From an uncultured bacterium (GTDB lineage Bacteria; Bacillota; Clostridia; Christensenellales; QALW01): 64,000 bases of DNA. A program made the translations under genes and the position numbers. Each line of letters starts with the position of its first letter. Within the stretch, counting starts at the first letter, position 1. Under the pieces are notes generated by a model. The model searched no databases. It was not told the DNA's origin and worked only from the letters and a program-made list of their open reading frames with translations. The stretch spans positions 3,606 through 67,605 of the forward strand of contig CAJMLN010000006.1 in NCBI GenBank assembly GCA_905214315.1, read 5' to 3'. Shown in pieces: positions 20,930 to 29,962 of this stretch.

Positions 20930-23371
20930 ATGAAAAAGAGATTATTAGGCCTGCTGATCTGCCTTTCTATGGTGCTTTTCATTTTTCCGCAGATAGTACT
21001 GGCAGAGAATACGCAGGATAGCGGCACGGAGGCTGAGTGCGCTTGCAAGACAAAATGTACTGAAGACAGAGTGAATATTGCCTGCCCAATCTGCGGAGGA
21101 AGAGGAGCAAATCTGGAATTATGCAAAGGCACGCGGAATGATGAAGCTATAGAACAAAAGAATATTTTAACCGTGTCGTCCTATAGCGATGGCATAGTAG
21201 CAAAGGTTGGAAACGATGCGTTTTTTTCTCTTTCCGACGCTGTTGCCGCTGTTATAAGTACAGACGATAAAACCGGAACCGTGCAAATTGTTGAAGACAT
21301 TGAACTGAGTGAGTTTATTATTATTCCCAACGGGGCGAATATTAAGTTGGTTGACGATGGGGTTGCGCATACGATTACGATGGTATCCAACAAGGATCAG
21401 TATTCATACGCGGCTTTTGTAATCGAACAGGGAGGCGCGCTCTCCATTGACGGTGCAAATCTTACTTTCACACGGCAGGCATATAATGAACGCGTGAGCG
21501 GTTTAATTGCATGCCATGGGGCGTTTACGCTGGAAGACGGCACCTTTGATTTAAATGGTCAAAATCTTGCCTGGAACACAAATACGAACAGTGCAAGCGC
21601 CATCATTCATGTGTGTGGCGCCAATGCCATATTTACCATGAACGGCGGCACAATCCAAAATGCTTCCTTAAGTACTAATACAGGGGGAATTCAAGTCAGC
21701 AGCTATGCAAAGTTTATTCTGAATAATGGTGTTATTAAAAATATAACCGGAGGGAATAATGCAAGAAGTGGAGCTGTGCTTGTCTATGCCCCTGATACCT
21801 CTTATAATTACGGAAAAGGAACAGCCTACTTTGAGATGAACGGCGGTATCATAAAAGATAATACCGGATACCGTGGCGCCGGGGTGCATGTGGTTGGGCA
21901 ATCTTATAATTTCCGTGCTACAATGCTTTTGAACAACGGAACAATTCAGGGAAATACCTGTAACAGCAATGTATCACAGTTGGCGGGCGGCGGCGGCGTT
22001 TATATTGAGGGCAATGCCGAAGTCACCATGGAAGGCGGTAAGATTTTAGACAATACAGCTGTTAACGGTGTGGGCGGCGGCATATGTACAATAGACGGAT
22101 ATACGACGAACTTTCCTGACCCGAATGCTCCCAACGCATGGGCAATTGAGACATACAGTCGGTATTATCCTGCTGCGTTCACAATGCTGGGCGGCACAAT
22201 CAGCGGCAATCAGGCTAAAACAAGCGGTACATCACAAACCATTATAGGTGACGGCGGCTGCGGCGGCGGCGTTTACATTGCCTCCAACTGTGTAACCCTA
22301 AAAGGCGGCTATATTGAGAATAACACTGCCCAACGGCAGGGTGGTGGTGTTTATGTTGGTTCCATTCCCTACAAACTGACCATCTATAACGCGGTGGTAA
22401 CGGGCAACGAAGCTTCTGTTCTTGGCGGCGGTGTATGGGCTTGTCCTACGGGCGATACCGAGGTATTCGTCACTAACGGGGCCGGAGTTTACGGGAACAA
22501 ATCCGACGGTGCCGGCGACGATATAGCGTCTGTCAAGGTTCATGGCAAGAATTATGGGCTGACACTTGCTGACCGTATTTTAGGCAGCGGGCAGGTACTG
22601 TGGTACAAAGATGGCGGGATTGCTGATAATGAAAACAATCTGGGCAATCCAGACGATTCACCGCGCTATAACTCCAGCGGAGATGCTAAGCCCATCACCC
22701 AAATCCAGAATAACATCGATCCGTATGCGCTCAAGGCGGTCGTTTCCAATAACGCAAAAGAGCTTGCCCAGAACAGTGCAGCACTGTTCATACGCGGCAA
22801 TAAGTCTGCCCGTGGCGGCGGAATCGGCACCAATGGCGGTATCGTCATGGGCGAAAAGGATAACGAGTATACCTTAAAAGTTACAAAGGACTGGGGCGAT
22901 ACCGATGAGAGCCTGAAGACGCCTGTAACGGTTTCCCTGAAGGTGGGCGATACCGTCCTTGATTCGGTTACATTGAACGCGGAAAACGGCTGGACGGCGG
23001 AATTTACCCAACTTCCTGATCCTGCGACGCTCTCTGAGGAGTTTTTCTATGGAGTTGTGGAAAATCCGGTACCAGAGAATTTCGAAGCGGCCTATTCCGA
23101 TGCGATAATGGATGAGGCAACCCGCATAATCGCCGTTAAAGTTACGAATACACAGATTATAGAGAAGGATCCCACCGGCGATCCTCCGCTGGAACAGCCT
23201 TCTGAACCGCCGAAGGATATCACCGGCGGCAATCAGACGGGGAATACAAACTCCTCGCAGACAGGCGATAACAGCAACCTTGCCCTTTGGATTGCCGTGA
23301 TGCTGGCAGCGGGAGCTGGGTTGATCGGTACAGCCCTTTACAGCCGAAAAAAATACGGCAGTAATTCTTAA
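20930..23371 (+). CDS. Surface right-handed beta-helix adhesin with Cna-B-like domain and C-terminal anchor
   Basis: An 813-residue cell-surface protein. Start at 20930 is preferred (AAAGGA 9 nt upstream, then the signal peptide MKKRLLGLLICLSMVLF ending in VLA); in-frame starts at 20909/20912 are less well placed. After cleavage comes a Cys-rich segment (CACKTKC...CPICGG), then about 500 residues of Gly/Asn-rich beta-helix coils with repeats like GGTISGN, GGGVYI, GGIIKDN. A Cna-B-like beta-sandwich (about 655-745) follows, then a Thr/Asn/Gly linker, SSQTGD and a hydrophobic helix with RKK tail, a sortase-like sorting signal with the usual Pro replaced by Ser. AT-richer than its neighbours. 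Confidence 0.82.
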   Translation: MKKRLLGLLICLSMVLFIFPQIVLAENTQDSGTEAECACKTKCTEDRVNIACPICGGRGANLELCKGTRNDEAIEQKNILTVSSYSDGIVAKVGNDAFFSLSDAVAAVISTDDKTGTVQIVEDIELSEFIIIPNGANIKLVDDGVAHTITMVSNKDQYSYAAFVIEQGGALSIDGANLTFTRQAYNERVSGLIACHGAFTLEDGTFDLNGQNLAWNTNTNSASAIIHVCGANAIFTMNGGTIQNASLSTNTGGIQVSSYAKFILNNGVIKNITGGNNARSGAVLVYAPDTSYNYGKGTAYFEMNGGIIKDNTGYRGAGVHVVGQSYNFRATMLLNNGTIQGNTCNSNVSQLAGGGGVYIEGNAEVTMEGGKILDNTAVNGVGGGICTIDGYTTNFPDPNAPNAWAIETYSRYYPAAFTMLGGTISGNQAKTSGTSQTIIGDGGCGGGVYIASNCVTLKGGYIENNTAQRQGGGVYVGSIPYKLTIYNAVVTGNEASVLGGGVWACPTGDTEVFVTNGAGVYGNKSDGAGDDIASVKVHGKNYGLTLADRILGSGQVLWYKDGGIADNENNLGNPDDSPRYNSSGDAKPITQIQNNIDPYALKAVVSNNAKELAQNSAALFIRGNKSARGGGIGTNGGIVMGEKDNEYTLKVTKDWGDTDESLKTPVTVSLKVGDTVLDSVTLNAENGWTAEFTQLPDPATLSEEFFYGVVENPVPENFEAAYSDAIMDEATRIIAVKVTNTQIIEKDPTGDPPLEQPSEPPKDITGGNQTGNTNSSQTGDNSNLALWIAVMLAAGAGLIGTALYSRKKYGSNS

Positions 23372-23407
23372 TAATGGCTCCTGTGAAAGAAATAGTTTTT
23401 ATGTATG

Positions 23408-23438
23408 CCGCCGCATGGGTTCCCTATGCGGCGGTTTT
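23408..23438 (+). terminator. Terminator of the adhesin gene
   Basis: The perfect stem CCGCCGCAT / ATGCGGCGG is followed by only TTTT. The strong stem makes it plausible despite the short T-run. The next 190 bases up to 23628 hold another GC-rich hairpin (CCGCCTCCCC..GAGGGCGG near 23515) but no gene I can support. Confidence 0.65.
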
Positions 23439-23628
23439 CTATGCCTGTCGGCTGTTTTCCTTCTCTGGCGCGGCTGGCTTTTCTGCCTGCCCGCTGCCTA
23501 AAGCAGGCGCTTTGCCGCCTCCCCGGGAGAGGGCGGCTGCATAGGAGCCGTCAGATTGAGGAAAGGAACTGATAAAATATATGCTATCAGGCATCATGTT
23601 TGCTTCCTGAATCAAACAATTTTCCATA

Positions 23629-24507
23629 TTAGCGGTCTTTTTTCTCTATCTGCGGGGAGACATCTTTGCTATAATGAAGATGTGTTTCCGCTTGCTGTGC
23701 CCGTTTTCGGAATTGGCCCGGCGGCAGTCCCGTTTCCCGGGTAAACACCCTTGAAAAATAGCTTTGATCGGGAAAGCCGCACGCGGCGGCAATTTGATAT
23801 ACCGAGGCGTCCGTGGAGGAGAGCAGTTTTTTTGCCTGCTCAATGCGCGTCTGCGTTAAAAATCGGTTGATGGAAATGCCAAAGGCGTTTTCAAAGGCAC
23901 TGATAACCGTGGATTTGCTGTAATGAAAATGGGCGCAGAGCAGGGGAATGGAGATCTTCTGTGCATAATTTTTGGCAATGTACTGCTTAAGGCTCTCCGC
24001 CAGGTCTGCCCGCGGGGGATTCACGGCGTTCGAGAGCGTTAAGTATTGGGCGCATACGGTCATAATCTGTGCGAAGGCGCTGATCTTGTTTGCATCCAGT
24101 ATCGCCAGCGCGGCAACCGCGTCCGGCAGCTTCGCGTCGGTACAATAGGCCGCGGCCCGGGTCAGCACGTCCTTTTTTTCCGTTTCGCGCAGAACCTGCC
24201 CCATCATCAGGTAGCCCGCCGGCACGCCGAAATTGTACAGCGGGCTCACCGCCTCAAACAGGCCGAAGCGGCATTGGTACAGGTACGGCTCGCCGGTTTG
24301 TGCGGCGGCCTGAAAAGCGGCTCTGTCCGCCTGCAGGCAGCATTGCCGGGCCTGGGGATTTTTCTGAACCAGCGCGCAGAACGGAGCGATTTTTTCAGGA
24401 TAGGCGGCGATCTCGTTAAAATCCATGTCGTGCAGGGAAATCCGAAAGCCGGAGACCTCATGCAGGGCCTTAAGTACCGATAAAATATTGGAATTCATGG
24501 CGTTCAC
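23629..24507 (-). CDS. PocR-type AraC-family regulator
   Basis: A 292-residue regulator. The N-terminal PocR sensory domain (about 5-165) has the characteristic conserved Cys residues (ARQCCLQADRAAF, YLYQCRFGLFEAVSPLYNFG) that in this family bind small ligands or metals. The C-terminal AraC HTH pair (about 185-280) has QYIAKNYAQKISIPLLC and VYQIAAACGFPDQSYFSRVF. It diverges from the NahK/GH123 operon with a 76-bp AT-rich gap, so it probably controls it. RBS and promoter on the minus strand were not resolved. Confidence 0.88.
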   Translation of the reverse strand: MNAMNSNILSVLKALHEVSGFRISLHDMDFNEIAAYPEKIAPFCALVQKNPQARQCCLQADRAAFQAAAQTGEPYLYQCRFGLFEAVSPLYNFGVPAGYLMMGQVLRETEKKDVLTRAAAYCTDAKLPDAVAALAILDANKISAFAQIMTVCAQYLTLSNAVNPPRADLAESLKQYIAKNYAQKISIPLLCAHFHYSKSTVISAFENAFGISINRFLTQTRIEQAKKLLSSTDASVYQIAAACGFPDQSYFSRVFTRETGLPPGQFRKRAQQAETHLHYSKDVSPQIEKKDR

Positions 24508-24583
24508 CTTGTAAAAAAGTATAGAAAAAAACGATATTACAAAAATTATAATACAAAATGTTTAAAAAGGAAAGTCTGTTTTT

Positions 24584-25660
24584 ATGGAAAATATCCAAAA
24601 AGTTTTACTGGCCTATGGGCTGGATCCGCAAAGGGCGCAATACCGTCCCTACGGCAGCGGACACATCAACGATACGTATCTGGTAACGGAAGAAAAGAAG
24701 CGCTATATCCTTCAGCGCATCAATACTCGTGTTTTTAAGGACGTGGAGGGCCTGATGCGCAACATTGCGCTGGTTACCGGTTTTTTGCGGGAAAAGGTTC
24801 TCGCCCGCGGCGGCGATGTTTTGCGGGAAATGCTGACCCTGCTGCCGGGCGCCGGGGGGGAAATTTATATTACCGATGAAGACGGCCTCTGCTGGCGGAT
24901 GTACGGGTTTATTGCCGACGCGGTCAGCCTGGACCAGGCGCAGACGAAGGAGGAGTTTTATGCCAGCGGCGAGGCCTTCGGAAGCTTTCAGCGGCAGCTG
25001 AAGGATTTTGACGCCGCGCTTTTAACCGAGACGATTCCCGATTTTCATAATACCATAAAGCGGTACGAAGCCTTTTGCGCGGCTGCGGACGCAGCCGAAC
25101 AGCCGCTTAAGCGAGCCGCCGCACGGGAGATTGATTTTATTTTCAGCCGGTTTGAAAAAATAGTATCGATTCAAAGCCAAAGCGATAGCCTGCCCCTGCG
25201 GGTGACGCATAACGATACCAAGCTCAATAACGTCATGCTGGACAGCGCTACCCGCCGGCCGCTGTGCGTAATCGATCTGGATACCGTAATGCCCGGCACG
25301 GTGATTCACGATTTCGGCGATTCCATCCGCTTCGGGGCAAGCACCGCGGCGGAGGACGAGACGAATTTAGACAAGGTGACGCTGGATCTTTCCCTGTTTG
25401 AAGCGTATTCCCGCGGCTTTTTAAAGGGCTGCGCCGGCACGCTGACGCCGGAGGAAAAGGTTCTGCTGCCCGAGGGCGCGCTGATTATGACCCTGGAGTG
25501 CGGCATCCGCTTTCTGACCGACTATCTGCAGAACGACGTGTATTTTAAAATTCACCGGCCCGGGCATAACTGGGACCGCTGCCGCACGCAGCTGAAGCTG
25601 GCCGCGGAAATGGAAAACAATATGGACGCTATGCGCGGGATTCTTGCGCAAATAGAATAA
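24584..25660 (+). CDS. N-acetylhexosamine 1-kinase-like phosphotransferase
   Basis: A 358-residue APH-fold kinase resembling NahK, which phosphorylates GlcNAc/GalNAc at O1 using ATP. Visible are YGSGHINDTYLV (nucleotide loop), RYILQRIN (ATP-binding Lys region replaced by the family pattern), catalytic loop THNDTKLNNVMLD (Asp about 211) and VIDLDTVMPG (Mg-binding Asp about 231/233). In bifidobacteria NahK works with a lacto-N-biose phosphorylase, but here the next gene is a GH123-like beta-N-acetylgalactosaminidase, which would supply free GalNAc. RBS AAAAAGGAAAG. Confidence 0.8.
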   Translation: MENIQKVLLAYGLDPQRAQYRPYGSGHINDTYLVTEEKKRYILQRINTRVFKDVEGLMRNIALVTGFLREKVLARGGDVLREMLTLLPGAGGEIYITDEDGLCWRMYGFIADAVSLDQAQTKEEFYASGEAFGSFQRQLKDFDAALLTETIPDFHNTIKRYEAFCAAADAAEQPLKRAAAREIDFIFSRFEKIVSIQSQSDSLPLRVTHNDTKLNNVMLDSATRRPLCVIDLDTVMPGTVIHDFGDSIRFGASTAAEDETNLDKVTLDLSLFEAYSRGFLKGCAGTLTPEEKVLLPEGALIMTLECGIRFLTDYLQNDVYFKIHRPGHNWDRCRTQLKLAAEMENNMDAMRGILAQIE

Positions 25661-25679
25661 AAAAAGGAGTGTCGTTTTT

Positions 25680-27347
25680 ATGCTGAAAACCCGGATTGTA
25701 TCCTCGATGGAAAAATGCTTTCTCGATACGCCCGTGGAGGCCTTTGAGCCCATAGCGGAGGAGCGGATCTTTCAGAACCAGAAATATTCCTTTCAGGTGC
25801 TGCTTGCCGGCGGCAAAGAGGAACGGATTCCCGTTCTGCCCAAAATCGAGGCCGGGGAGCTGACCCCGTACATAACGGTGCGCGAGGTTGTGCCGGTACC
25901 GGTGGATTTCCCCGCGGCGGCGGATCACGACGACGGCTATCTGCGCGATACGCCGGGGCTGTATCCCGACCTGCTGCGCCCGCTGCACTATGACGGACAT
26001 CTGCGCCTGTTCCTGGGGCAGACGCGCGCGCTGTGGATCGATATCGCCCCCGAGGGCGCGCTTACCGGCCGGTTTCCCATTACCGTTAAACTGTTTTGTG
26101 ACGGCGCGTTAAATTACGGTATCGGGGGACTTTTGGCCGAGGAAACCTTTACCGTAGAGATCATGCCTGTATCGCTGCCGCCGCAGGAGCTGATTTTTAC
26201 CCAGTGGTTTTACGCCGACTGTCTGGCCGATTTTTATCAGGTGCCGGTGTTCAGCCCGCGGCATTGGGAGATCTGTGAAAACTTTATGCGCGCGGCCGTT
26301 TCCGGGGGAAGAAATATGATGCTGACGCCGGTGTTCGGGTATCTGCTGGACACCTTTCCGGGCAGACGCCGCACGCATGTGCAGCTGGTGGACGTCTTTT
26401 CAGAAGACGGGCGGTATCGCTTCGGCTATCAGAATCTGGATAAATGGCTGGATCTGTGTAAAACGTGCGGGGTGGAATATTATGAGATATCGCATCTGTT
26501 CACCCAGTGGGGCGCCTCCTTTGCACCAATGGTGGAAATAACCGAAAACGGTGAAAAAAAGAAGTGCTTCGGCTGGGAAACCGACGGGGCAAGCCCGGAA
26601 TACGCGGCGTTTTTGCGGGCGTTTCTGCCGGATTTTCTGCAGCATATGCGCGCGCGCGGCGAGGACCGGAAGTGCTGGTTCCATCTTTCGGATGAGCCGC
26701 CGCAGGAGCATCTGGAGCACTACAAAAAGGCAAAGGCAATCGTTGCGGATTTGTTGGAGGGATATCCGATTCTCGACGCGCTTTCCAACTACGATTTTTA
26801 CGCGCAGGGGCTGGTGAACCGGCCGGTGCCGGTGCTGCAGCATCTGCAGCCGTTTCTGGAAAATCATGTTCCCGATCTTTGGACGTATTACTGCGGCGGA
26901 AATCTCGCGGGATACAGCAACGCGTTTTTAGCCATGCCCTCGGCGCGCACCCGCTTTATCGGCACGCAGTTCTATCAATATGACATTAAGGGCTTTTTGC
27001 ATTGGGGCTATAATTTTTATAATAATCAGTGGTCGTTTGACCGTATAAATCCATTTTTGAATTCCTGCGGAGAAGGGTTCGCACCGGCGGGCGACTGCTA
27101 TTGGGTGTATCCCGAAAAAGACGGTACGCCGTTGGAATCCCTGCGCTTCTGCGCGTTTTATCAGGGACTGGAGGACCTGCGCGCGATGAGGCTGTGTGAA
27201 AAATATTACGGCAGGCAGCGCGTTAAAGAGGAAATCGAAGCCGTCTGCGGGCCTGTGGCGTTTTCTTCCTGTGTAAACGAGACCGCCGTGATGCGGCGCC
27301 TGCGGAAACGGATCGACGATATGATTTTTGAAGCGGCGCTGAAATAA
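25680..27347 (+). CDS. DUF4091/GH123-like beta-N-acetylgalactosaminidase
   Basis: A 555-residue protein. An N-terminal beta-sandwich (about 1-165) is followed by a barrel with the DUF4091/GH123 signature FHLSDEPP (Asp about 338 and Glu about 339, the substrate-assisted catalytic pair) and WGYNFYNNQWS. GH123 enzymes remove terminal GalNAc from glycolipids or glycoproteins. No signal peptide, so the substrate would be an imported oligosaccharide. It lies 19 bp after the NahK-like gene and is probably coregulated by the PocR/AraC protein. Specificity for GalNAc is inferred from family and neighbour. Confidence 0.8.
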   Translation: MLKTRIVSSMEKCFLDTPVEAFEPIAEERIFQNQKYSFQVLLAGGKEERIPVLPKIEAGELTPYITVREVVPVPVDFPAAADHDDGYLRDTPGLYPDLLRPLHYDGHLRLFLGQTRALWIDIAPEGALTGRFPITVKLFCDGALNYGIGGLLAEETFTVEIMPVSLPPQELIFTQWFYADCLADFYQVPVFSPRHWEICENFMRAAVSGGRNMMLTPVFGYLLDTFPGRRRTHVQLVDVFSEDGRYRFGYQNLDKWLDLCKTCGVEYYEISHLFTQWGASFAPMVEITENGEKKKCFGWETDGASPEYAAFLRAFLPDFLQHMRARGEDRKCWFHLSDEPPQEHLEHYKKAKAIVADLLEGYPILDALSNYDFYAQGLVNRPVPVLQHLQPFLENHVPDLWTYYCGGNLAGYSNAFLAMPSARTRFIGTQFYQYDIKGFLHWGYNFYNNQWSFDRINPFLNSCGEGFAPAGDCYWVYPEKDGTPLESLRFCAFYQGLEDLRAMRLCEKYYGRQRVKEEIEAVCGPVAFSSCVNETAVMRRLRKRIDDMIFEAALK

Positions 27348-27386
27348 AAAAGAACCTGCCGCTTAAAAACCGGCAGGTTCTTTTTT
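27348..27386. terminator. Bidirectional terminator between convergent genes
   Basis: The long stem AAAGAACCTGCCG / CGGCAGGTTCTTT has a loop CTTAAAAAC and T-runs on both strands. It serves the GH123 operon and the leftward zinc-ribbon gene. Confidence 0.9.
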
Positions 27387-27388
27387 GT

Positions 27389-27892
27389 TTACTGAAGAAT
27401 TTTGATGCCGCCGATTAGGGGAAGCTCTTTGGCCTTGCCCTGTGCGGCGTTTACGATGCCCAGGATCATGAATACCAGCAGTGCAATACTTAACAGTATG
27501 GAGATCAGCCAGCCGATAACGGGAATCCATACCAGAATTCCGCTTGCAATGCTCGCCACAATACCCGCTAAAAAGAGTATCAGACCCTGATTGGCGTGGA
27601 AGCGTGCAAATTTGGAATCCTTTGCCGCCAGCAGCGGTATCAGGAACAGGATGCCGATATAAGCAAGCACGGCCATAACCTTGTTGTTCTGGATATCCGC
27701 CGGGTCAAACTCGCCGGTGGTGTCCTTGGTATTGGTAAAGTTATTTATCGCTGCGTTAAAATTGTTCTGGGCGCTGCCCTGGGTGTTTTGCTGGGCGCCA
27801 TTCTGGGCGGTTTCGTTTACCGCCGCGCCGCAGCCGGGACAGGCGCTGCTGCCCTCGGGGATTTGTGTGCCGCATTTTCCGCAAAAAGCCAT
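27389..27892 (-). CDS. Zinc-ribbon membrane protein (DUF4870-like)
   Basis: A 167-residue protein. Start at 27892 chosen because GGAGG sits upstream on that strand and the protein opens MAFCGKCGTQIPEGSSACPG, a complete CxxC..CxxC zinc ribbon; a 45-codon upstream extension is in frame but lacks an RBS. An Asn/Gln-rich linker leads to three or four hydrophobic segments with SKFARFHANQGLILFLAG, a common pattern in small DUF4870/Tic20-like membrane proteins. Function unknown. Stands alone on the minus strand. Confidence 0.82.
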   Translation of the reverse strand: MAFCGKCGTQIPEGSSACPGCGAAVNETAQNGAQQNTQGSAQNNFNAAINNFTNTKDTTGEFDPADIQNNKVMAVLAYIGILFLIPLLAAKDSKFARFHANQGLILFLAGIVASIASGILVWIPVIGWLISILLSIALLVFMILGIVNAAQGKAKELPLIGGIKILQ

Positions 27893-28122
27893 AGAAGAAT
27901 ACCTCCAAAAATAATTTAACAGAACCGCCGGTACTGTTTTATAATCAGGCCGGAAAAAACAGATAACGGCTGATTTATCAATAAAAGTATAATGGCAAAA
28001 TCCTCTGTTGTCAACCATCCCGGGCATTTTTTTAACAAAAATTCCGCTTTAAAAGGAAACGGTACTGTTCCGGCCCGGCTTCTTTGGAAAAAGATTGCAG
28101 ATATTTGGCCGAATATCGTTTT

Positions 28123-28172
28123 CTTTGCACAACATTTACAATGGAAAGGATTCGCCGTTTATGATAAAATAT
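28123..28172 (+). promoter_or_regulatory. Promoter/operator copy B, shared with 17991-18040
   Basis: The cores ATTTACAATGGAAA and GTTTATGATAAAAT sit at the same 28-bp spacing as in copy A, upstream of the heparinase-like gene. The -10-like TAAAAT lies about 30 bp before the ATG. Thirty-seven of 50 aligned bases are identical. Confidence 0.55.
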
Positions 28173-28201
28173 ATGTAAGGATACAGATAAGGAGCGGAAA
28201 A

Positions 28202-29884
28202 ATGAAAGAACGATATAAAAAACCGTATATTGAGGAAATCGGTGCGCCGCGCGAGGCGTGGTTTCACTATGCCGGTGCGGTAAACGAGCCGGTGTTTCCG
28301 TATTTTGTAATGGACGGCGGCGCCTTTCTTTTTATGAACGACCGGCTGGGAATTGCAGACGGCGATCAGCTGCTGGAAAAGGTGATGGACGGAAGCTTTT
28401 TTGCGCTTTGGCAGAAGGACGGCCGTTTTGACTGGGACGCGGTGTTCAGCCTGCCCGCCCAGGATACGATGCGCAATTTTGAATGGCATATTTTCCTGCA
28501 GCGGCTGTATATTCTGATGCCGCTGGCTGCGGCGTATAAAAAAAGCGGGGAAAAGCGCTATGCGGAAAAATTCCTGGCGCTGCTGAAGGACTGGATGGAA
28601 AAGCATCCGTACGAGGAATTCGACGCCTCCGTCAGCTACTTTGCCACCGGCTTTTACTGGCGCGATATGCAGGTGGCCTGGCGCACGATTGTGCTGGCCT
28701 TTTCGCTGTTCTTTTTGGACGGCGCGTTTGCAAAAGAAGATTGGCTGTATCTGTATGCGGCTTTGCAGAAACATGCGGATCACCTGTATCAGGAGGCCGG
28801 GGCGCATTTGAAAACCGGATACGCGCAGAACCACGTGCTGCAGGTGGGCACGGCGCTTCTGTACGTCGGCTGCCTTTTCGGGGAGTTTCCCAACGCGCAG
28901 GAGTATATTGCGCTTGGCAAACGCATTGTAAAGCAGAATTTGGACAAGGCGATTTTTGCCGACGGCGGCAGCGATGAGGATTCCCCCAGCTACAGCCATT
29001 TTATTGCGCGGCTGTACCTGGACGCGCATGTGCTGCTGATAAACAACGGCTATGAGAGCATTCCCGGCCTGAGGGAATCTGTTGTAAAGCAGTATGAGCT
29101 CCTGTATCAGTTCAGCACCGGGGACGGCAAAACCCTGCAGCTTAACGATTCCTATACTATGGACGTTTTGCATGACCTTGCCGTCGTGCAGGAAATTATG
29201 CCGATGGAGTTTAGCCTCAAAAGGGAATCCCGCCTGTTTCCCGACAGCTGTCTGGCCGTGCTGCGGAATGAAAATTATGAAATTTTCATCGACGCGATGC
29301 CCCTTTGGGCCTGGCATCAGCACGCCGGCAGACCGAATATCGTGGCGTATTATCAAAACCGGCCGATCCTGGTGGACAGCGGCGCCTGCAATTATGACGA
29401 CCGCAACCTGCGGGACGAATACCTGATCTGTGCAAAGGCGCACAACGCGGTGTCCTGCCGGGAGCTGGGCGCCCACAGCAGCGCCAACGTAAAGGATCAT
29501 TATGCGATTACCCGGTTTGAAGCCGGAGACCCTCAGCGCATTGAGATAGAGGGCACGTTTGCCTGCGGAGAGGTCTGCTTTGCCTTAAAGCGCACGGTGG
29601 TGCTCTATGCAGACCGCTTTACCGTGGAGGACGAGGCCCGGGCGGAGAGGGAATATGAATTTTATAATGTCATGCATCTGGCGCCCGGCCGGTTCACGCA
29701 GACGGAAAACGGTCTGCTCCAGCAGCACGGGGAGCGTTTGCTGCATGTGCAGTGCGGGCCGGACAGGGAAATACAGCTGCTGCCCTGCGTGATGCAGCAA
29801 AACCGGCTCGGTGTTTCTCCGGCAGTGTTTGTTAAAAACACGGGCAAAGGCATAAAAACCTTTTTTGAATTTCAAATGCGGTAA
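28202..29884 (+). CDS. Heparinase II/III-like polysaccharide lyase
   Basis: A 560-residue protein with the two-part heparinase II/III layout: an alpha/alpha toroid (about 1-330; FEWHIFLQRLYIL, SYFATGFYWRDMQVAWR, HVLQVGTALLY, GSDEDSPSYSHF) and a C-terminal beta-sandwich (about 345-560; WAWHQHAGRPNIVAYY, ILVDSGACNYDD, HNAVSCRELG). Such enzymes cleave uronic-acid glycans (heparin, alginate or related) by elimination. No signal peptide, so it would act on imported oligosaccharides. Start at 28202 follows AAGGAGCGG; a long in-frame upstream extension is not supported. Substrate unknown. Confidence 0.83.
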   Translation: MKERYKKPYIEEIGAPREAWFHYAGAVNEPVFPYFVMDGGAFLFMNDRLGIADGDQLLEKVMDGSFFALWQKDGRFDWDAVFSLPAQDTMRNFEWHIFLQRLYILMPLAAAYKKSGEKRYAEKFLALLKDWMEKHPYEEFDASVSYFATGFYWRDMQVAWRTIVLAFSLFFLDGAFAKEDWLYLYAALQKHADHLYQEAGAHLKTGYAQNHVLQVGTALLYVGCLFGEFPNAQEYIALGKRIVKQNLDKAIFADGGSDEDSPSYSHFIARLYLDAHVLLINNGYESIPGLRESVVKQYELLYQFSTGDGKTLQLNDSYTMDVLHDLAVVQEIMPMEFSLKRESRLFPDSCLAVLRNENYEIFIDAMPLWAWHQHAGRPNIVAYYQNRPILVDSGACNYDDRNLRDEYLICAKAHNAVSCRELGAHSSANVKDHYAITRFEAGDPQRIEIEGTFACGEVCFALKRTVVLYADRFTVEDEARAEREYEFYNVMHLAPGRFTQTENGLLQQHGERLLHVQCGPDREIQLLPCVMQQNRLGVSPAVFVKNTGKGIKTFFEFQMR

Positions 29885-29888
29885 CGGA

Positions 29889-29920
29889 AAAAGCAGCCGG
29901 AGCAACGGCTGCTTTGTTAC
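29889..29920 (+). terminator. Intrinsic terminator of the heparinase-like gene
   Basis: The stem AAAGCAGCC / GGCTGCTTT has loop GGAGCAAC and is followed by a short TTTGTT tail. Position right after the stop codon supports it. Confidence 0.7.
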
Positions 29921-29962
29921 TATCCTGAAAAAACGAAAGAGTAATTTTGGAGGTTCCGGTTC

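Noticed and set aside
28136..29500. 454-codon leftward ORF opposite the heparinase-like gene
   Set aside because: Antisense shadow of a well-supported gene with matching wobble composition. No domain recognised.
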